The position numbers and the translations under genes were made by a program. Of a DNA stretch of 33,402 nucleotides, positions 9,201 through 18,900 are shown piece after piece. The notes beneath the pieces were generated by a model. That model was not told where the DNA came from and searched no databases. It worked only from the letters and a program-made list of their open reading frames with translations. Numbering within the stretch: position 1 is the stretch's first letter; each line of letters begins with the position of its first letter. The stretch is taken from contig JAGBKB010000009.1 of NCBI GenBank assembly GCA_017934175.1, positions 1 to 33,402 on the forward strand. Direction: 5' to 3'. The DNA comes from Lachnospiraceae bacterium. Its GTDB lineage: Bacteria; Bacillota; Clostridia; Lachnospirales; Lachnospiraceae.

Positions 9201-12200
9201 TCCAGGATATTCAGGTCCTGTATATGACATACCTTATTCAAATGGTCTTAAAGGTAGAAAAGTTGATGGCGGAACAGATATATCTATATTTCCAATAGAA
9301 TCTGGCAGAGGCATAACTTTGGGAACAAGTGCAGCATATCTTTTTAGTAGTGAAATACATAAGTTTACATCTCTAACAAGCGTAACAGGTTTTGAGCATG
9401 TATACTCAGGTAACTTAGTTACTACTTCCCACATGTTTGACGGAGCATCAGCACTTACGAGCCTTGATCTTAGATCCCTTAACGTAAAAAGCGTTACCAA
9501 CATGAGTTATATGTTTAATGGCACATCAGCACTTACAAGTCTCAATACAAGTAACTTTGATGTAAGAAATGTAAATGATATGAGTTATATGTTTAGTGAA
9601 GCTTTTTTATTAACTGAACTTGATTTTACAAATTTTGATACAAGAAGTTTAATTAACACAAGTTATATGTTTAAAGGATGCACAAATCTTGCTACCATAA
9701 AAGTAACTGATGATTTTGATATGTCTGGTGTCTTATATAGTGAAAATATGTTTGATGGTTGTACTAGTCTTTGGGGAAAGGATATTGACAGACTTGACGG
9801 AGATGGCACATATTCACGTTATAATGAATCTAATCCAAAGGATAAGACTCTTGCTATCATAGAAGAAAATTATTATGAGCATCACGGATACTTTTCTGAT
9901 TATAACTACAGACTTAAGCCTGGTTGGTATTATGCTGACGGCACAATAGATGCTCCTGATTCTCCAGAAAATATTAGTAAAATTATTTTCGCTTCAACAA
10001 GTTCTGCAGAGCCTACTACTTATGATGAAACTTGGGATGTATATAATGGTAATGGTCTTAAAGGATATAGACAAGGTAGCACTGTCACAATATATGCACC
10101 TACGACAAGGACAATTTATGCAAGTAAGAACTCACTAAGATTATTTGCAAACTCAACCTATATGTCTCCTAATTTCAGCAAGAGTTTTGGTTGGAGTTGT
10201 GGTGGCGTTGAATTTGAAAACTTATGGATGTTAAATACAAGTAAGGTTCAAGATTTCTTTGGTGCTTTTAAGTATGTAGAGTTTAAGCCAGGAACTGTAA
10301 GTTTTGAAACTTTTGATACAAGAAGAGTAACTAACTTCTCAAATATGTTTGGTCAAGGCCCACTTATTGTTTCAAGTGGAGATGTTCCTAGTCCTCCAGG
10401 TGCGGAACTTTTTGGCCATAATGAAAATGTTGATTTAGACATTTCATCTTTCAATACCAGCAGTGCATCAAACCTAATAGCAATGTTTAATAATGCTGGC
10501 TTTAAATCTATAAAACTAAATGATAATTTAGTTAATTCAAGTGCAAGAAGTATTAAATCTATGTTTGCCTATGCATATAATATTGACAGCATAGATGTAA
10601 GAAATTTTGATATTACATCACTTGAAGGCAACGGCATAGAATATTTATTCTTAGGTTGTAAAAAACTCGTAGAACTTGATCTATCAAAGATGGATACACG
10701 CAATATAGGAAGCTACGAGGGGCTATTTGTAAATTGTGAAAACCTTGAAAGAATATATGCATCTTCTAGATGGAAAGAAATATCTGGCGTAAGCTATAAT
10801 GTATTTACTGGATGCAATAAACTTGCTGGCGATGCAGGAAGTACTAAGGCAAGTATAGCTGAGATCACATCAGAATATGAAAGTAATTCAGATAGATTTG
10901 CAAGAGTAGACTGTGGTATAGAGGATGCGGACTATGCAGGACTATTCTATGATACTGATTATGTTTTAAAACCAGGTTGGTACAAATACTTAAATTCAAG
11001 TCATAACTATAACCCAAGAAGTTTAAGACGAATTAAGTTTGTGCCTTATGGTGAAGCCATTATGAGTAATCCTGATTACGATTGTGAATTACCGGATTCA
11101 TTTGGCCTTAGAGCTCGTAGAAAAGGCGGGGACGTAGAGATATATGGATATGAGAATAATGGCATAAGAGCTGCTGAAAATAGTAAGGCCTTATTTTCTG
11201 ATGTAGATAGATATCAGGAAAGCATATGGGTTGATGATTATGGCATGCGAGAAGTAACAGTTATTGAGAACTTAAATTTATTAAGTACAACAAAAGTAAG
11301 AAACATGGAAGGAATGTTTGCAGGCCTTGGAAGAGTTGCAACTCTTGATTTATCTAATTTTGACACTCGCAAAGTAACAAGAATGAATCATATGTTTTAT
11401 GATATGTATTACGTAAGTTCACTTGACTTAAGTTCATTTGACACATCAAAAGTTGGCAATATGTTCGCCATGTTCCATGGAGATAGATATCTTTCATATC
11501 TTAACCTAAGTAGTTTTGACACATCAAATGTAATTACTATGCGTAATATGTTTTATGCAATTGGTAATAAGATAAGTTATGCACATATAATAGGCCTCAA
11601 TAGATTTAATACTTCAAAAGTAAAAGATATGGCAGAGATGTTTGAATATTCTCATATATATGGTGAAGATTTAGATCTAACAAGTTTTGACACTTCTAAA
11701 GTAGAAGATATGCAATCTATGTTTGCGGCATCAGTTACTGACAACAGAGAACTAGATTTAACTAGTTTCAATGTGTCAAAAAATAGAAGATTTGATCATA
11801 TGTTCCAGTGGTCAGGTTACAGAACAATTTATGCATCAGATGCATTTAGGTTAAACTATTTCGTTAATCCTTATTCAGAATACATGTTTGCTTATACCAA
11901 TTACCTTGTTGGTGAAAAAGGTTTTAGAGGACAAGGTGGAGATGGTCAGCGTGCCCGCATTGATGGAACGGACGGTATGCCAGGATATTTTACAAGAAGT
12001 AGATATGTGCTCGCTCCTAATTGGTATGAAAAATTACAGCATGCAAATCTTAATAATATTAAAAAGATAACTATAACTACGCACGATCAAACACCTCCTT
12101 CAACTTATATAGAAAAAGTTAAAGCTAAAAATGGTTATGGACTTGAAGTTTACTACTATATGGATGGAACTGATGAGGCAATAGAGATACATGCACCAGA

Positions 12201-14364
12201 GAATAAGGCTATTCATCTTTACTATAAACCTGAATATCTATTTAGCGGAGACACTGCAGATAAAAAGTTTACATCACTTACCACAATAGAAAATTTTGAT
12301 AAAGTAGGAACATATTTAACTACAAGTACTGTACATATGTTTGATGGTGCAAGTTCACTACAATCTATAGACCTTACGAATCTTGATACTAGAGAAGTGA
12401 CAGATATGAGTAACATGTTTGATGGTGCAAGTACTTTACAAGAAATTGATCTTATGAATTTTGAAACTACAACTGTAACTAATATGAGCTATATGTTCAA
12501 TAATTGTTCATCCCTAATCACTATAAAAGCATCAGATGATTTTGATGTAAGTAATGTAACTGATTCTGATGATATGTTTAATGGTTGTACAAATCTTAGT
12601 GGCAAAACTATTAGTAGAAATGTCATTACTAACTTTGATCCTACAAAAGTAGACATAAGTATGGCAGTGATAGAAGAAAACAGAGATGAACATCATGGTT
12701 ATTTATCTGACTACAATTATGCATTTGCTGGAGACATTAATAATTGGTCTCAGACGGTTATAGGATTAGATTCGAGTAATATTACTAAACTTACATTTAC
12801 ACATAATGATAGTGATATACCTGCAAGTATAGAAGCAAGTGGAACGAGAGATGAATTTAATGGCCTTATGATGTATAAGACAAATGGCACAGAAGTGGTA
12901 TTGTATGCTAAGAAGAACAGACCAATTTATACTCGCAATTCTGCTAATAATTTGTTTGGTACATATCTAGGATCATTGACAGAGGTAAATAATATAGATC
13001 TTTTAGATACAAGCAAATCTACTAGTGCTGAAAATATGTTTGAGAATTGGCATGCTAGCACAGTAAGTATATGCGATTTTGAATTTAATAATTTAACTAG
13101 CACATATGCTATGTTTAAGGATGCACATTTAGAAAAATTTGATTTTAATGGTGCGAGTTTTGAAAACATAGAAAATGCAAGAGCTATGTTTAGCAGACAA
13201 TCAACTAGTGCATATACTCAAATCGATGAGTTTGATATAAGTGGCATAAACTTTGGACCTAGTTTTAAATATGTTTCAGATATGTTTTCTGGCAGAAAAG
13301 AGATTAAAGCGATAAAAGTATTAGATAAATTAAATGGTGTCTTAGAAACAAATGGTATGTTTAAAGACTGCGAATTATTAGAAGAGCTTGATTTGTCTAC
13401 TTGGGATACATCAAGTGTAAGTAATATGCAAGAAATCTTTAAAAATTGTATTAACCTGAAGTCTATATATGTGTTAGACAAATTTGATGTGACAAATGTA
13501 ACTAGTGATACTGATATGTTTGACAATTGTGCTGTCTTAGAAGGTGGATCTGGTACAAAATATATTGATACTATAACTACTGACCCAAGTCATGCAAAAG
13601 ATAAAAAATATGCTTGCATAGATTATGGACCTGCAAGTGCAGAGCCCGGATACCTAACTTATAAGGTATATCAATTTGATGAAAATTGGTATCAAGATAC
13701 AACATTCCCAAGTACTGGTATTAAAGAGATTACGATACTTAGATATGGTGAAAACCCACCTACAAATTATAGCAGTATGTGGAATATTCCTAATTCAAGA
13801 GGATTAATAGGGTATAGAAAAGGTGATATTGCATATATTTATGCACCAAATAACATGGATATTTATACTGCAGCAAATGCTTCAAATCTATTTGGTACAA
13901 ATCCATACCCTAAGTTCTCGAGTGTTGAAAAGATTAATAATTTTGAATATGTGAATACAAGTATGACAAATGATATGTCACATATGTTTGACTCTTGTTT
14001 TAATCTTACATCAGTTAATTTATTGTATATGAATACAAGCAGAGTAACTGATATGAGTTATATGTTTAACTATGTACAAAGAATAGACAAACTTTCATTG
14101 AATTCATTTGACACGGCAAATGTAACAAATATGTCAAGTATGTTTGCGAATTGTGAAACGCTTACTACAATATATGTATCAGAAAAATTTGCGACTGCAT
14201 CAGTTGTGTTTGATATTGATATGTTTAGTGATTGTGATAGACTTGTAGGTGAGAAAGGAACAACTCGTGCAATAATAACTGAAATAGATCCAAGCCATGT
14301 TGATGACAAAACTTATGCTTGTATAGATACTGACACAAGTCCAGGATATTTTACTTATAAGGAT
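6062..14364 (+). repeat. Ten tandem super-modules (unnamed domain + DUF285 repeats)
   Basis: Module starts by the conserved Y...W(Y) strand lie near 6062, 6718, 7456, 8110, 9121, 9907, 10960, 12004, 12718 and 13669. Copies are clearly homologous in protein but mostly diverged in DNA, so the duplications look old; the copies starting at 7456 and 9121 share a nearly identical closure (SRY.ESNPKD). Confidence 0.8.
6220..6235 (+). repeat. (AT)8 microsatellite, predicted phase-variation switch
   Basis: Eight uninterrupted AT units inside the coding region. Upstream coding is in frame 2, and downstream coding resumes in frame 1 immediately after the tract. Seven units (minus 2 bp) or ten units (plus 4 bp) join the frames; eight, as here, give the OFF form. 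Confidence 0.9.
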
Positions 14365-14958
14365 GCACCACCACCTGTGCCACCAACACCACCAACCCCA
14401 CCAACACCAACCCCACCTTATACACCATCTGGTGGAGGTGAAAGAAGTGGAGGCGGAGGAGGAGGTGGAAGAGGAACAGGTGGACCACTTGTTAATCAAG
14501 CACCATCAAAGATTAGCATAAATACTGTAAAGACAATTAAAGATGCATTTAGTGCTGATAATTGCACTTGGATATATGATCCAGTGGCTAATAAATGGAA
14601 ACTTAATGGTGTAAGTGCGAATGGTCAACTTGTAGATGCAAAAGATGGATTTTATGTAATTGAACGACTTGTAGATAAAGTTTATATAAGTCCTAATACA
14701 ATTGGCAGTGTAACTACGAGCACATACTATTTTGATGCTGAAGGTTATATGTATTCAGGATATATTGTTACTACTATGGATAATAAGACATACTTCTTTG
14801 ATAATTCAATGACTATGAATGAAGGAGCTATGGCCATTGGATGGATAAAGATAGTAAATGATTGGTATTACTTCGGAATTGATGGCGCTATGCTTATAAA
14901 TACGATGACACCTGATGGTTATCTCGTAGGTCCAGACGGAAAGTGGTTGCAGTCATAG
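6370..14958 (+). CDS. Giant BspA-like / DUF285 repeat surface protein with C-terminal cell-wall-binding repeats (main body)
   Basis: The 2862-residue open frame holds nine and a half copies of a 220-350-residue super-module. Each begins with a short domain (Y.L.xxWY ... ITKITF ... P..YD..W ... GL.GYR.G..V.IYA ... LF). DUF285 repeats of about 24 residues follow (MSYMFNGTSALTSLDLSNF type, as in BspA and Mycoplasma surface proteins), and each ends with an 'nMFdGCt.LvG ... PGYFT' closure. A Pro-rich then Gly-rich linker (about 14365-14485) leads to a C-terminal domain with two or three choline/glucan-type cell-wall-binding repeats (GWIKIVNDWYYFGIDGAM, PDGYLVGPDGKW). No LPxTG anchor is present, so attachment to the wall should be non-covalent. 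ATG 6370 has no ribosome binding site, and the frame is open back to 6235, so this is the body of the gene begun at 5120. The joined product with (AT)7 is 3278 residues. Adhesion to host or to other bacteria is inference from BspA. Confidence 0.88.
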   Translation: MSHMFDGASSLLSIDATNFDTRNVTDTSYMFNACNKLRYIYATDLFNVSNVTNSEEMFRDCVSLKSKEMNGDFDELVYDATKTDKERAFCKVAFDIDYGGSLRRKYNNNGYFTDNNYRITGNWFDGITCGNKDDVITIRFDKYNDPIPSGTKYILPDSYGLAVYYDNATATFHPDKDRPIYMNGGDDSRYFADFYNLTSFENLNYLDTSHAATFKYAFASLRSLETIDVSSFVTNHITSLYGVFEGCTNLKEIIGIGKWDTGWVWVSPFAFKNCSSLKELDLGNLYYHIYDTTEMYNFCTNLATIYINNRNFSAIAQSSNNMFNRCDSLIGGQGSRLTWGTQTNFWSAQIDGLFGRSGFYTEYRLVFRPGWYEPEENNYPASDITEITFLDKGDPTPITYDSTWELPKSFGLVAYRVGSKVYIHRSNDLELYLPTNIRYLFSNPDPALQFTSLEKIVNLTSLNAIVVDDADHMFDGASSLREIDLSNFFTETLRNTRYMFASCSNLETIKASNIFTLDEVGSRCENMFDGCTSLVGKDLSGNEGTGTYSRYSESNPKDTTCAKIEENYGDNHGYLTDGNYTINMDWNKDTDDNVIIDKANVTKITFKKGGDAPSTYDDTYFIKGGNGLEGYIVNGTELIIYARNRRRTIYLTRNAKNIFKDTTSLTAMDSFNNVSTEKTVDMTGLFHNARSLTSIDLSNFNTNRVASMSYIFCGMNSLTSLDLSRFNTSLIEDMSHMFDGASSLTALDVSSLDTSHVTDMSYMFKSMTNLQNIDVSTFVVSQRPKLEGMFAEMDSIEFLDLSTFSGGLPDDPFSFNNTYKMFEGCDKLKIIDITYFSANWGANAGYMFINLPELTTIYCKYNWSAAQSGTLMFYNCPNLVGGEGTSYAARGEQDRTYARPDKYGGDPIKLGYFTAPVCRLTKGWYVGSGLDPEQITSVTIHSYDPGYSGPVYDIPYSNGLKGRKVDGGTDISIFPIESGRGITLGTSAAYLFSSEIHKFTSLTSVTGFEHVYSGNLVTTSHMFDGASALTSLDLRSLNVKSVTNMSYMFNGTSALTSLNTSNFDVRNVNDMSYMFSEAFLLTELDFTNFDTRSLINTSYMFKGCTNLATIKVTDDFDMSGVLYSENMFDGCTSLWGKDIDRLDGDGTYSRYNESNPKDKTLAIIEENYYEHHGYFSDYNYRLKPGWYYADGTIDAPDSPENISKIIFASTSSAEPTTYDETWDVYNGNGLKGYRQGSTVTIYAPTTRTIYASKNSLRLFANSTYMSPNFSKSFGWSCGGVEFENLWMLNTSKVQDFFGAFKYVEFKPGTVSFETFDTRRVTNFSNMFGQGPLIVSSGDVPSPPGAELFGHNENVDLDISSFNTSSASNLIAMFNNAGFKSIKLNDNLVNSSARSIKSMFAYAYNIDSIDVRNFDITSLEGNGIEYLFLGCKKLVELDLSKMDTRNIGSYEGLFVNCENLERIYASSRWKEISGVSYNVFTGCNKLAGDAGSTKASIAEITSEYESNSDRFARVDCGIEDADYAGLFYDTDYVLKPGWYKYLNSSHNYNPRSLRRIKFVPYGEAIMSNPDYDCELPDSFGLRARRKGGDVEIYGYENNGIRAAENSKALFSDVDRYQESIWVDDYGMREVTVIENLNLLSTTKVRNMEGMFAGLGRVATLDLSNFDTRKVTRMNHMFYDMYYVSSLDLSSFDTSKVGNMFAMFHGDRYLSYLNLSSFDTSNVITMRNMFYAIGNKISYAHIIGLNRFNTSKVKDMAEMFEYSHIYGEDLDLTSFDTSKVEDMQSMFAASVTDNRELDLTSFNVSKNRRFDHMFQWSGYRTIYASDAFRLNYFVNPYSEYMFAYTNYLVGEKGFRGQGGDGQRARIDGTDGMPGYFTRSRYVLAPNWYEKLQHANLNNIKKITITTHDQTPPSTYIEKVKAKNGYGLEVYYYMDGTDEAIEIHAPENKAIHLYYKPEYLFSGDTADKKFTSLTTIENFDKVGTYLTTSTVHMFDGASSLQSIDLTNLDTREVTDMSNMFDGASTLQEIDLMNFETTTVTNMSYMFNNCSSLITIKASDDFDVSNVTDSDDMFNGCTNLSGKTISRNVITNFDPTKVDISMAVIEENRDEHHGYLSDYNYAFAGDINNWSQTVIGLDSSNITKLTFTHNDSDIPASIEASGTRDEFNGLMMYKTNGTEVVLYAKKNRPIYTRNSANNLFGTYLGSLTEVNNIDLLDTSKSTSAENMFENWHASTVSICDFEFNNLTSTYAMFKDAHLEKFDFNGASFENIENARAMFSRQSTSAYTQIDEFDISGINFGPSFKYVSDMFSGRKEIKAIKVLDKLNGVLETNGMFKDCELLEELDLSTWDTSSVSNMQEIFKNCINLKSIYVLDKFDVTNVTSDTDMFDNCAVLEGGSGTKYIDTITTDPSHAKDKKYACIDYGPASAEPGYLTYKVYQFDENWYQDTTFPSTGIKEITILRYGENPPTNYSSMWNIPNSRGLIGYRKGDIAYIYAPNNMDIYTAANASNLFGTNPYPKFSSVEKINNFEYVNTSMTNDMSHMFDSCFNLTSVNLLYMNTSRVTDMSYMFNYVQRIDKLSLNSFDTANVTNMSSMFANCETLTTIYVSEKFATASVVFDIDMFSDCDRLVGEKGTTRAIITEIDPSHVDDKTYACIDTDTSPGYFTYKDAPPPVPPTPPTPPTPTPPYTPSGGGERSGGGGGGGRGTGGPLVNQAPSKISINTVKTIKDAFSADNCTWIYDPVANKWKLNGVSANGQLVDAKDGFYVIERLVDKVYISPNTIGSVTTSTYYFDAEGYMYSGYIVTTMDNKTYFFDNSMTMNEGAMAIGWIKIVNDWYYFGIDGAMLINTMTPDGYLVGPDGKWLQS

Positions 14959-15000
14959 GAGAAATTTGACAATCATAAGTGTGAATATACGAGTGTGGTG

Positions 15001-15020
15001 TCGGGGCCTACAAAGCCCGA
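15001..15020 (+). promoter_or_regulatory. GC-rich hairpin just upstream of the phosphotransferase RBS
   Basis: TCGGG-G-C and GCCCGA pair with one bulged G around a 7-base loop. It abuts the AAAGGT ribosome binding site (15020-15025). There is no U-run, so it is not a normal terminator. It could modulate translation of the next gene or block read-through partly. Confidence 0.4.
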
Positions 15021-15033
15021 AAGGTAGCAATAT

Positions 15034-15921
15034 ATGTATAAAAAAGAATTATATGAAAAAGTCATAAAAGAAAACAATCCAAGAGAGGTTGATTTAAACG
15101 ACTGGGTAGAGTTCGGTGGCGGTTTCATGGGTCGAAGTTTTTATAATAAGAATGACGACAGTATTATGATGAAAATATACAATGAATTCGTTGACCCTAT
15201 AATGATAGCAAGAGAAAATAAAGTCGCAAAAGCAGTAAAAGATATGGGGATACTTACTCCAGAGCCAGGAGATTTAGTAAGATGTGACAAACTACTTGGA
15301 GTAACATTTAAAACTGTAAAAAATAAAAAATCAATGGCAAGAGCAATTAGTGAAAATCCAGAAAAAGTTGAAGAGCATGCTATAAGTTTTGCAAAAGCTG
15401 CAAAGTATCTTCATTCAATAAAAGGAGACGGAAATATTTTTCCTGATGTTAAAGATTATTTTAGAGAACAACTTAAAGTAAATGATTACTTAAATAATGA
15501 TCAGAAGAATAAAATAACTAAATTACTTGATAGCATAGAAGATAGGAAGACTTGCTTACATGGCGATTTAAGTCCTGGAAACATTATTTATAATGAGAAA
15601 GGCGAGATAATGTTTATTGATTTGAGTGATTTTATGTATGGAAATCCTATGTTTGATATAGGAACAACATATCTTGCATGTGTAGACACTATAGATGAAA
15701 CTGCAAAAAATATATTCCATTGTTCACACGATTTGCTTTATAAGTTTTGGAAAAAATTTATAAGAGAATATTTTGGTGTAAGCACTGATAAGGAAATTGA
15801 AGAGATAGAAAGGGAGGCATCAACTTACCTTGGTATAAAGTTTATCTTCTTTATAAATCAAGAGGGGATAAATCCTTTCCTTGAAGAAAAAATTAATAAG
15901 TTGCTACTTAGTAAATTATAA
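15034..15921 (+). CDS. Aminoglycoside phosphotransferase / choline kinase-fold protein
   Basis: A 295-residue cytosolic protein of the APH/CHK kinase fold, which transfers phosphate from ATP to a small molecule. The Brenner loop HGDLSPGN is at 176-183, with catalytic D178 and Mg-binding N183. The second metal motif IDLSD follows, with D196 in the DFG position. An N-terminal Gly-rich strand (FGGGFMGRSF, about 28-37) should cover ATP. It resembles the clostridial group usually annotated as TIGR02172 family or phosphotransferase, whose substrate is unknown. The start is supported by AAAGGT at 15020-15025. It lies 75 bp after the giant surface gene with no terminator of the usual kind, so shared transcription is possible. 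Antibiotic resistance cannot be claimed; the family also includes kinases for sugars, choline and homoserine. Confidence 0.8.
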   Translation: MYKKELYEKVIKENNPREVDLNDWVEFGGGFMGRSFYNKNDDSIMMKIYNEFVDPIMIARENKVAKAVKDMGILTPEPGDLVRCDKLLGVTFKTVKNKKSMARAISENPEKVEEHAISFAKAAKYLHSIKGDGNIFPDVKDYFREQLKVNDYLNNDQKNKITKLLDSIEDRKTCLHGDLSPGNIIYNEKGEIMFIDLSDFMYGNPMFDIGTTYLACVDTIDETAKNIFHCSHDLLYKFWKKFIREYFGVSTDKEIEEIEREASTYLGIKFIFFINQEGINPFLEEKINKLLLSKL

Positions 15922-15925
15922 AAAA

Positions 15926-15944
15926 GGGCTCGCATAGCGAGCCC
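15926..15944. terminator. Bidirectional terminator between convergent genes
   Basis: GGGCTCGC (15926-15933), loop ATA, GCGAGCCC (15937-15944): a perfect 8-bp GC-rich stem. On the minus strand it is followed by six T (complement of 15920-15925), giving a strong terminator for the activase gene, whose stop codon it abuts. On the plus strand the T-run is weaker (CTATTCATTATTTTTT). Confidence 0.85.
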
Positions 15945-18900
15945 CTATTCATTATTTTTTAGGTTGGTAAATGCTGTTGAGAGCATAAGTTTTATTCTAT
16001 TTAACTGATTAACTTCTGATGCTCCTGGGTCGTAATCTATAGCGACAATATTTGCATCTTTATAATGTTTCTTAAGTTCTTTTATAACACCCTTACCTAC
16101 TATGTGATTAGGTAAGCAGCCGAATGGCTGAGTGCAGACAATGTTAGGTACACCTTCGTTTATAAGTTCAAGCATCTCTCCGGTTAAGAACCATCCTTCT
16201 CCAGTTTGATTACCTATAGACACAAAAGTTTTAGCCATATGGGCAAGATTTTTAATATGTGCTTGTTCGTTAAAATGTTTTGATTTTTTTAGTGCAACTC
16301 TTGCAGAATGTCTTATATGCTCTATAAATGCTATACCGATATTAGATATTAATCTTGATATAGGTTTAAATCCAAGGTATTTTGATTTGAAATTTGCATT
16401 ATAAAGAGAGTAGAGCATAAAGTCCATAAGGTCTGGCATAACTGCTTCTGCACCTTCTTTTTCAAGTAAGTCAACAATATTATTATTTGCAAGGTTTGAA
16501 AATTTAACTAAGATTTCTCCAACTATACCAACTTTTGGTTTCTTTATATCAAGTCTTTCTATGTTATCAAAATCATTAATTATCTCTTTACATATTCTTT
16601 TAAATTTTGAGAAAGAAACTTTATTATTAGTTAAAAACTCAATACATTTTTTCTTCCATTCATTATGAAGTTTATTCGTTTCACCAGTATTTTTTTCATA
16701 AGGTCTGGTTGCATATACAACTCTCATAAATATATCGCCAAATATTATAGCAAAACATATTTTCATAATCATTGAAAGATTATATGTAAGACCTGGATTT
16801 TTTTCCATACCATTATAATTAATAGACACAACTGGTATTTGCTCCATATGTGCTTTTCGAAGTGCTCTTCTTATAAATCCAACATAGTTAGAAGCACGGC
16901 AACCTCCACCAGTTTGAGTCATCATAATAGCAGTGTGATTTAAATCAACATCACCATTTATAAGTTCATCCATTATCTGACCAACAACTATAAGAGATGG
17001 GTAGCAGGCATCATTATTTACGTATTTGAGACCCATGTCTATGACATTTCTATTGTTGTTTTGTAATATTCTAACTTTATATCCACAAGAGTTTATTGCT
17101 GGTTCAAGTAAGTCAAAGTGAATAGGACTCATATTTGGTGCCAATATTGTATGAGTCTTTCTCATTTCTTCAGTGAATATTACTCGATTATAGTTTGATG
17201 GCATTATAACTCTTGTTTTATCTTTCCTTATATTTATGGCTGATATAAGTGAACGAATTCTTATGCGGGCTGCACCAATGTTATTTACTTCATCAATTTT
17301 TAGAAGAGTATATATTTTTGAAGAACCAGAAAGAATATCTGCAACTTGGTCAGTAGTTACTGCATCAAGACCGCAGCCAAATGAATTTAGTTGTATTAAA
17401 TCTATGTCATTGCGATTTTTTACAAGATTTGCACAAGCATAAAGTCTACTATGATACATCCATTGGTCAGTAACTATAGTAGGTCTCTCTACATTTCCAA
17501 GATGGGATACTGAATCTTCAGTCAATACTGCAAATCCATAACTTTGGATAAGATCTGGTATGCCGTGGTGCACTTCGCTATCTACATGATAAGGGCGACC
17601 AGCAAGTATTATTCCATGTGATTTATTCTCTTTAATCCATTTTAGAGTTTCTTCACCTTTTTTCTTTATATCTTCTCTTGATTTTACTAATTCATCCCAA
17701 GCCTTATCGCAAGCAGAATTTATTTCATTTACGCTTATATTATCAGGGAAATATAAATGATTTTTAATTGCTTTATTAAGAGAGTCTTTTAATGTATCTT
17801 TATTTGTAAATGCTAAAAATGGATTATAAAATTTTATATTTTTTAAATGAAGGTTCTCTACATTATTTTTAATGTTTTCTGCATATGATGTGACCATAGG
17901 GCAATTATAGTGATTTTGAGCACCTTCTATTTCTTTTCTTTCAAATGGAACACAAGGCATAAATATAAATGTAGCACCGTTATCAATTAGCCACTCTATA
18001 TGACCGTGAACAAGTTTTGCAGGATAACATTCTGATTCTGATGGTATAGATTCAATTCCCATCTCATATATTTTTCTGCTTGAGATAGGAGATAGAAGCA
18101 CAGAGTATCCAAGTTCCTTGAAAAATACTGCCCAAAATGGGAAGTTTTCATACATATTTAATACTCGAGGAATGCCAATTATACCTCTCTTTGCTTTATC
18201 AAGTGGTAGTGGCTCATAATCAAACATTCTATTTGCCTTATATTCAAATAGGTTTGGAACTGCATCGGATTTTTTCTCAAGTCCAAGACCTCTTTCGCAA
18301 CGATTGCCAGATATAAATCTTCTCTTAAACTCTCCATTTTCATCTTTGAAAAGATTAATAGTTAGAACACAGTTGTTTAGACATTTGCCACATCTGGCAA
18401 TATTAGTTTTATATTCAAGATTAATTATTTCATCAAGTGAAAGCATAGAAGAAGTAAACTTGCCTTCTTTTTCAAGTGCGAGATAATATCTTTCTTTTGC
18501 TATGAGTGCTGCACCAAATGCTCCCATAATACCTGCTATATCAGGGCGAACTACATTTCTACCTGTTATTTTTTCAAGAGCACGTAGAACTGAATCATTG
18601 TAGAAAGTTCCACCTTGCACAACTATATTGTCACCTAAAAGTTCTGGGTCAGTAATTTTTATAACTTTATATAATGCATTTTTTATAACAGAGTATGATA
18701 GACCAGCGCTTATATCTGATACATCTGCACCTTCTTTTTGAGCCTGCTTAACATTTGAATTCATAAATACTGTGCAGCGTGTTCCAAGGTCTATAGGATT
18801 TTTAGAAAATAATGCAACTTTGGCAAACTCTTTAACTTCAAAGTTTAAACTTTTTGCAAATGTTTCTATAAAAGAACCACAGCCTGATGAGCAGGCTTCA

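Noticed and set aside
5422-9503. Several long antisense frames opposite the surface protein
   Set aside because: Low-complexity shadows of the Ser/Asp-rich stalk and the DUF285 repeats; none has a convincing start or family.
14200-14499. Antisense frame rich in Trp, Cys and Ser opposite the Pro/Gly linker
   Set aside because: It is the reverse reading of proline and glycine codons in the linker of the surface protein, not a gene.
14966-14994. Promoter for the phosphotransferase gene beginning with a perfect TTGACA
   Set aside because: At 16-18 bp distance there is no acceptable -10 box (TACGAG at best), so it is not listed as a feature.
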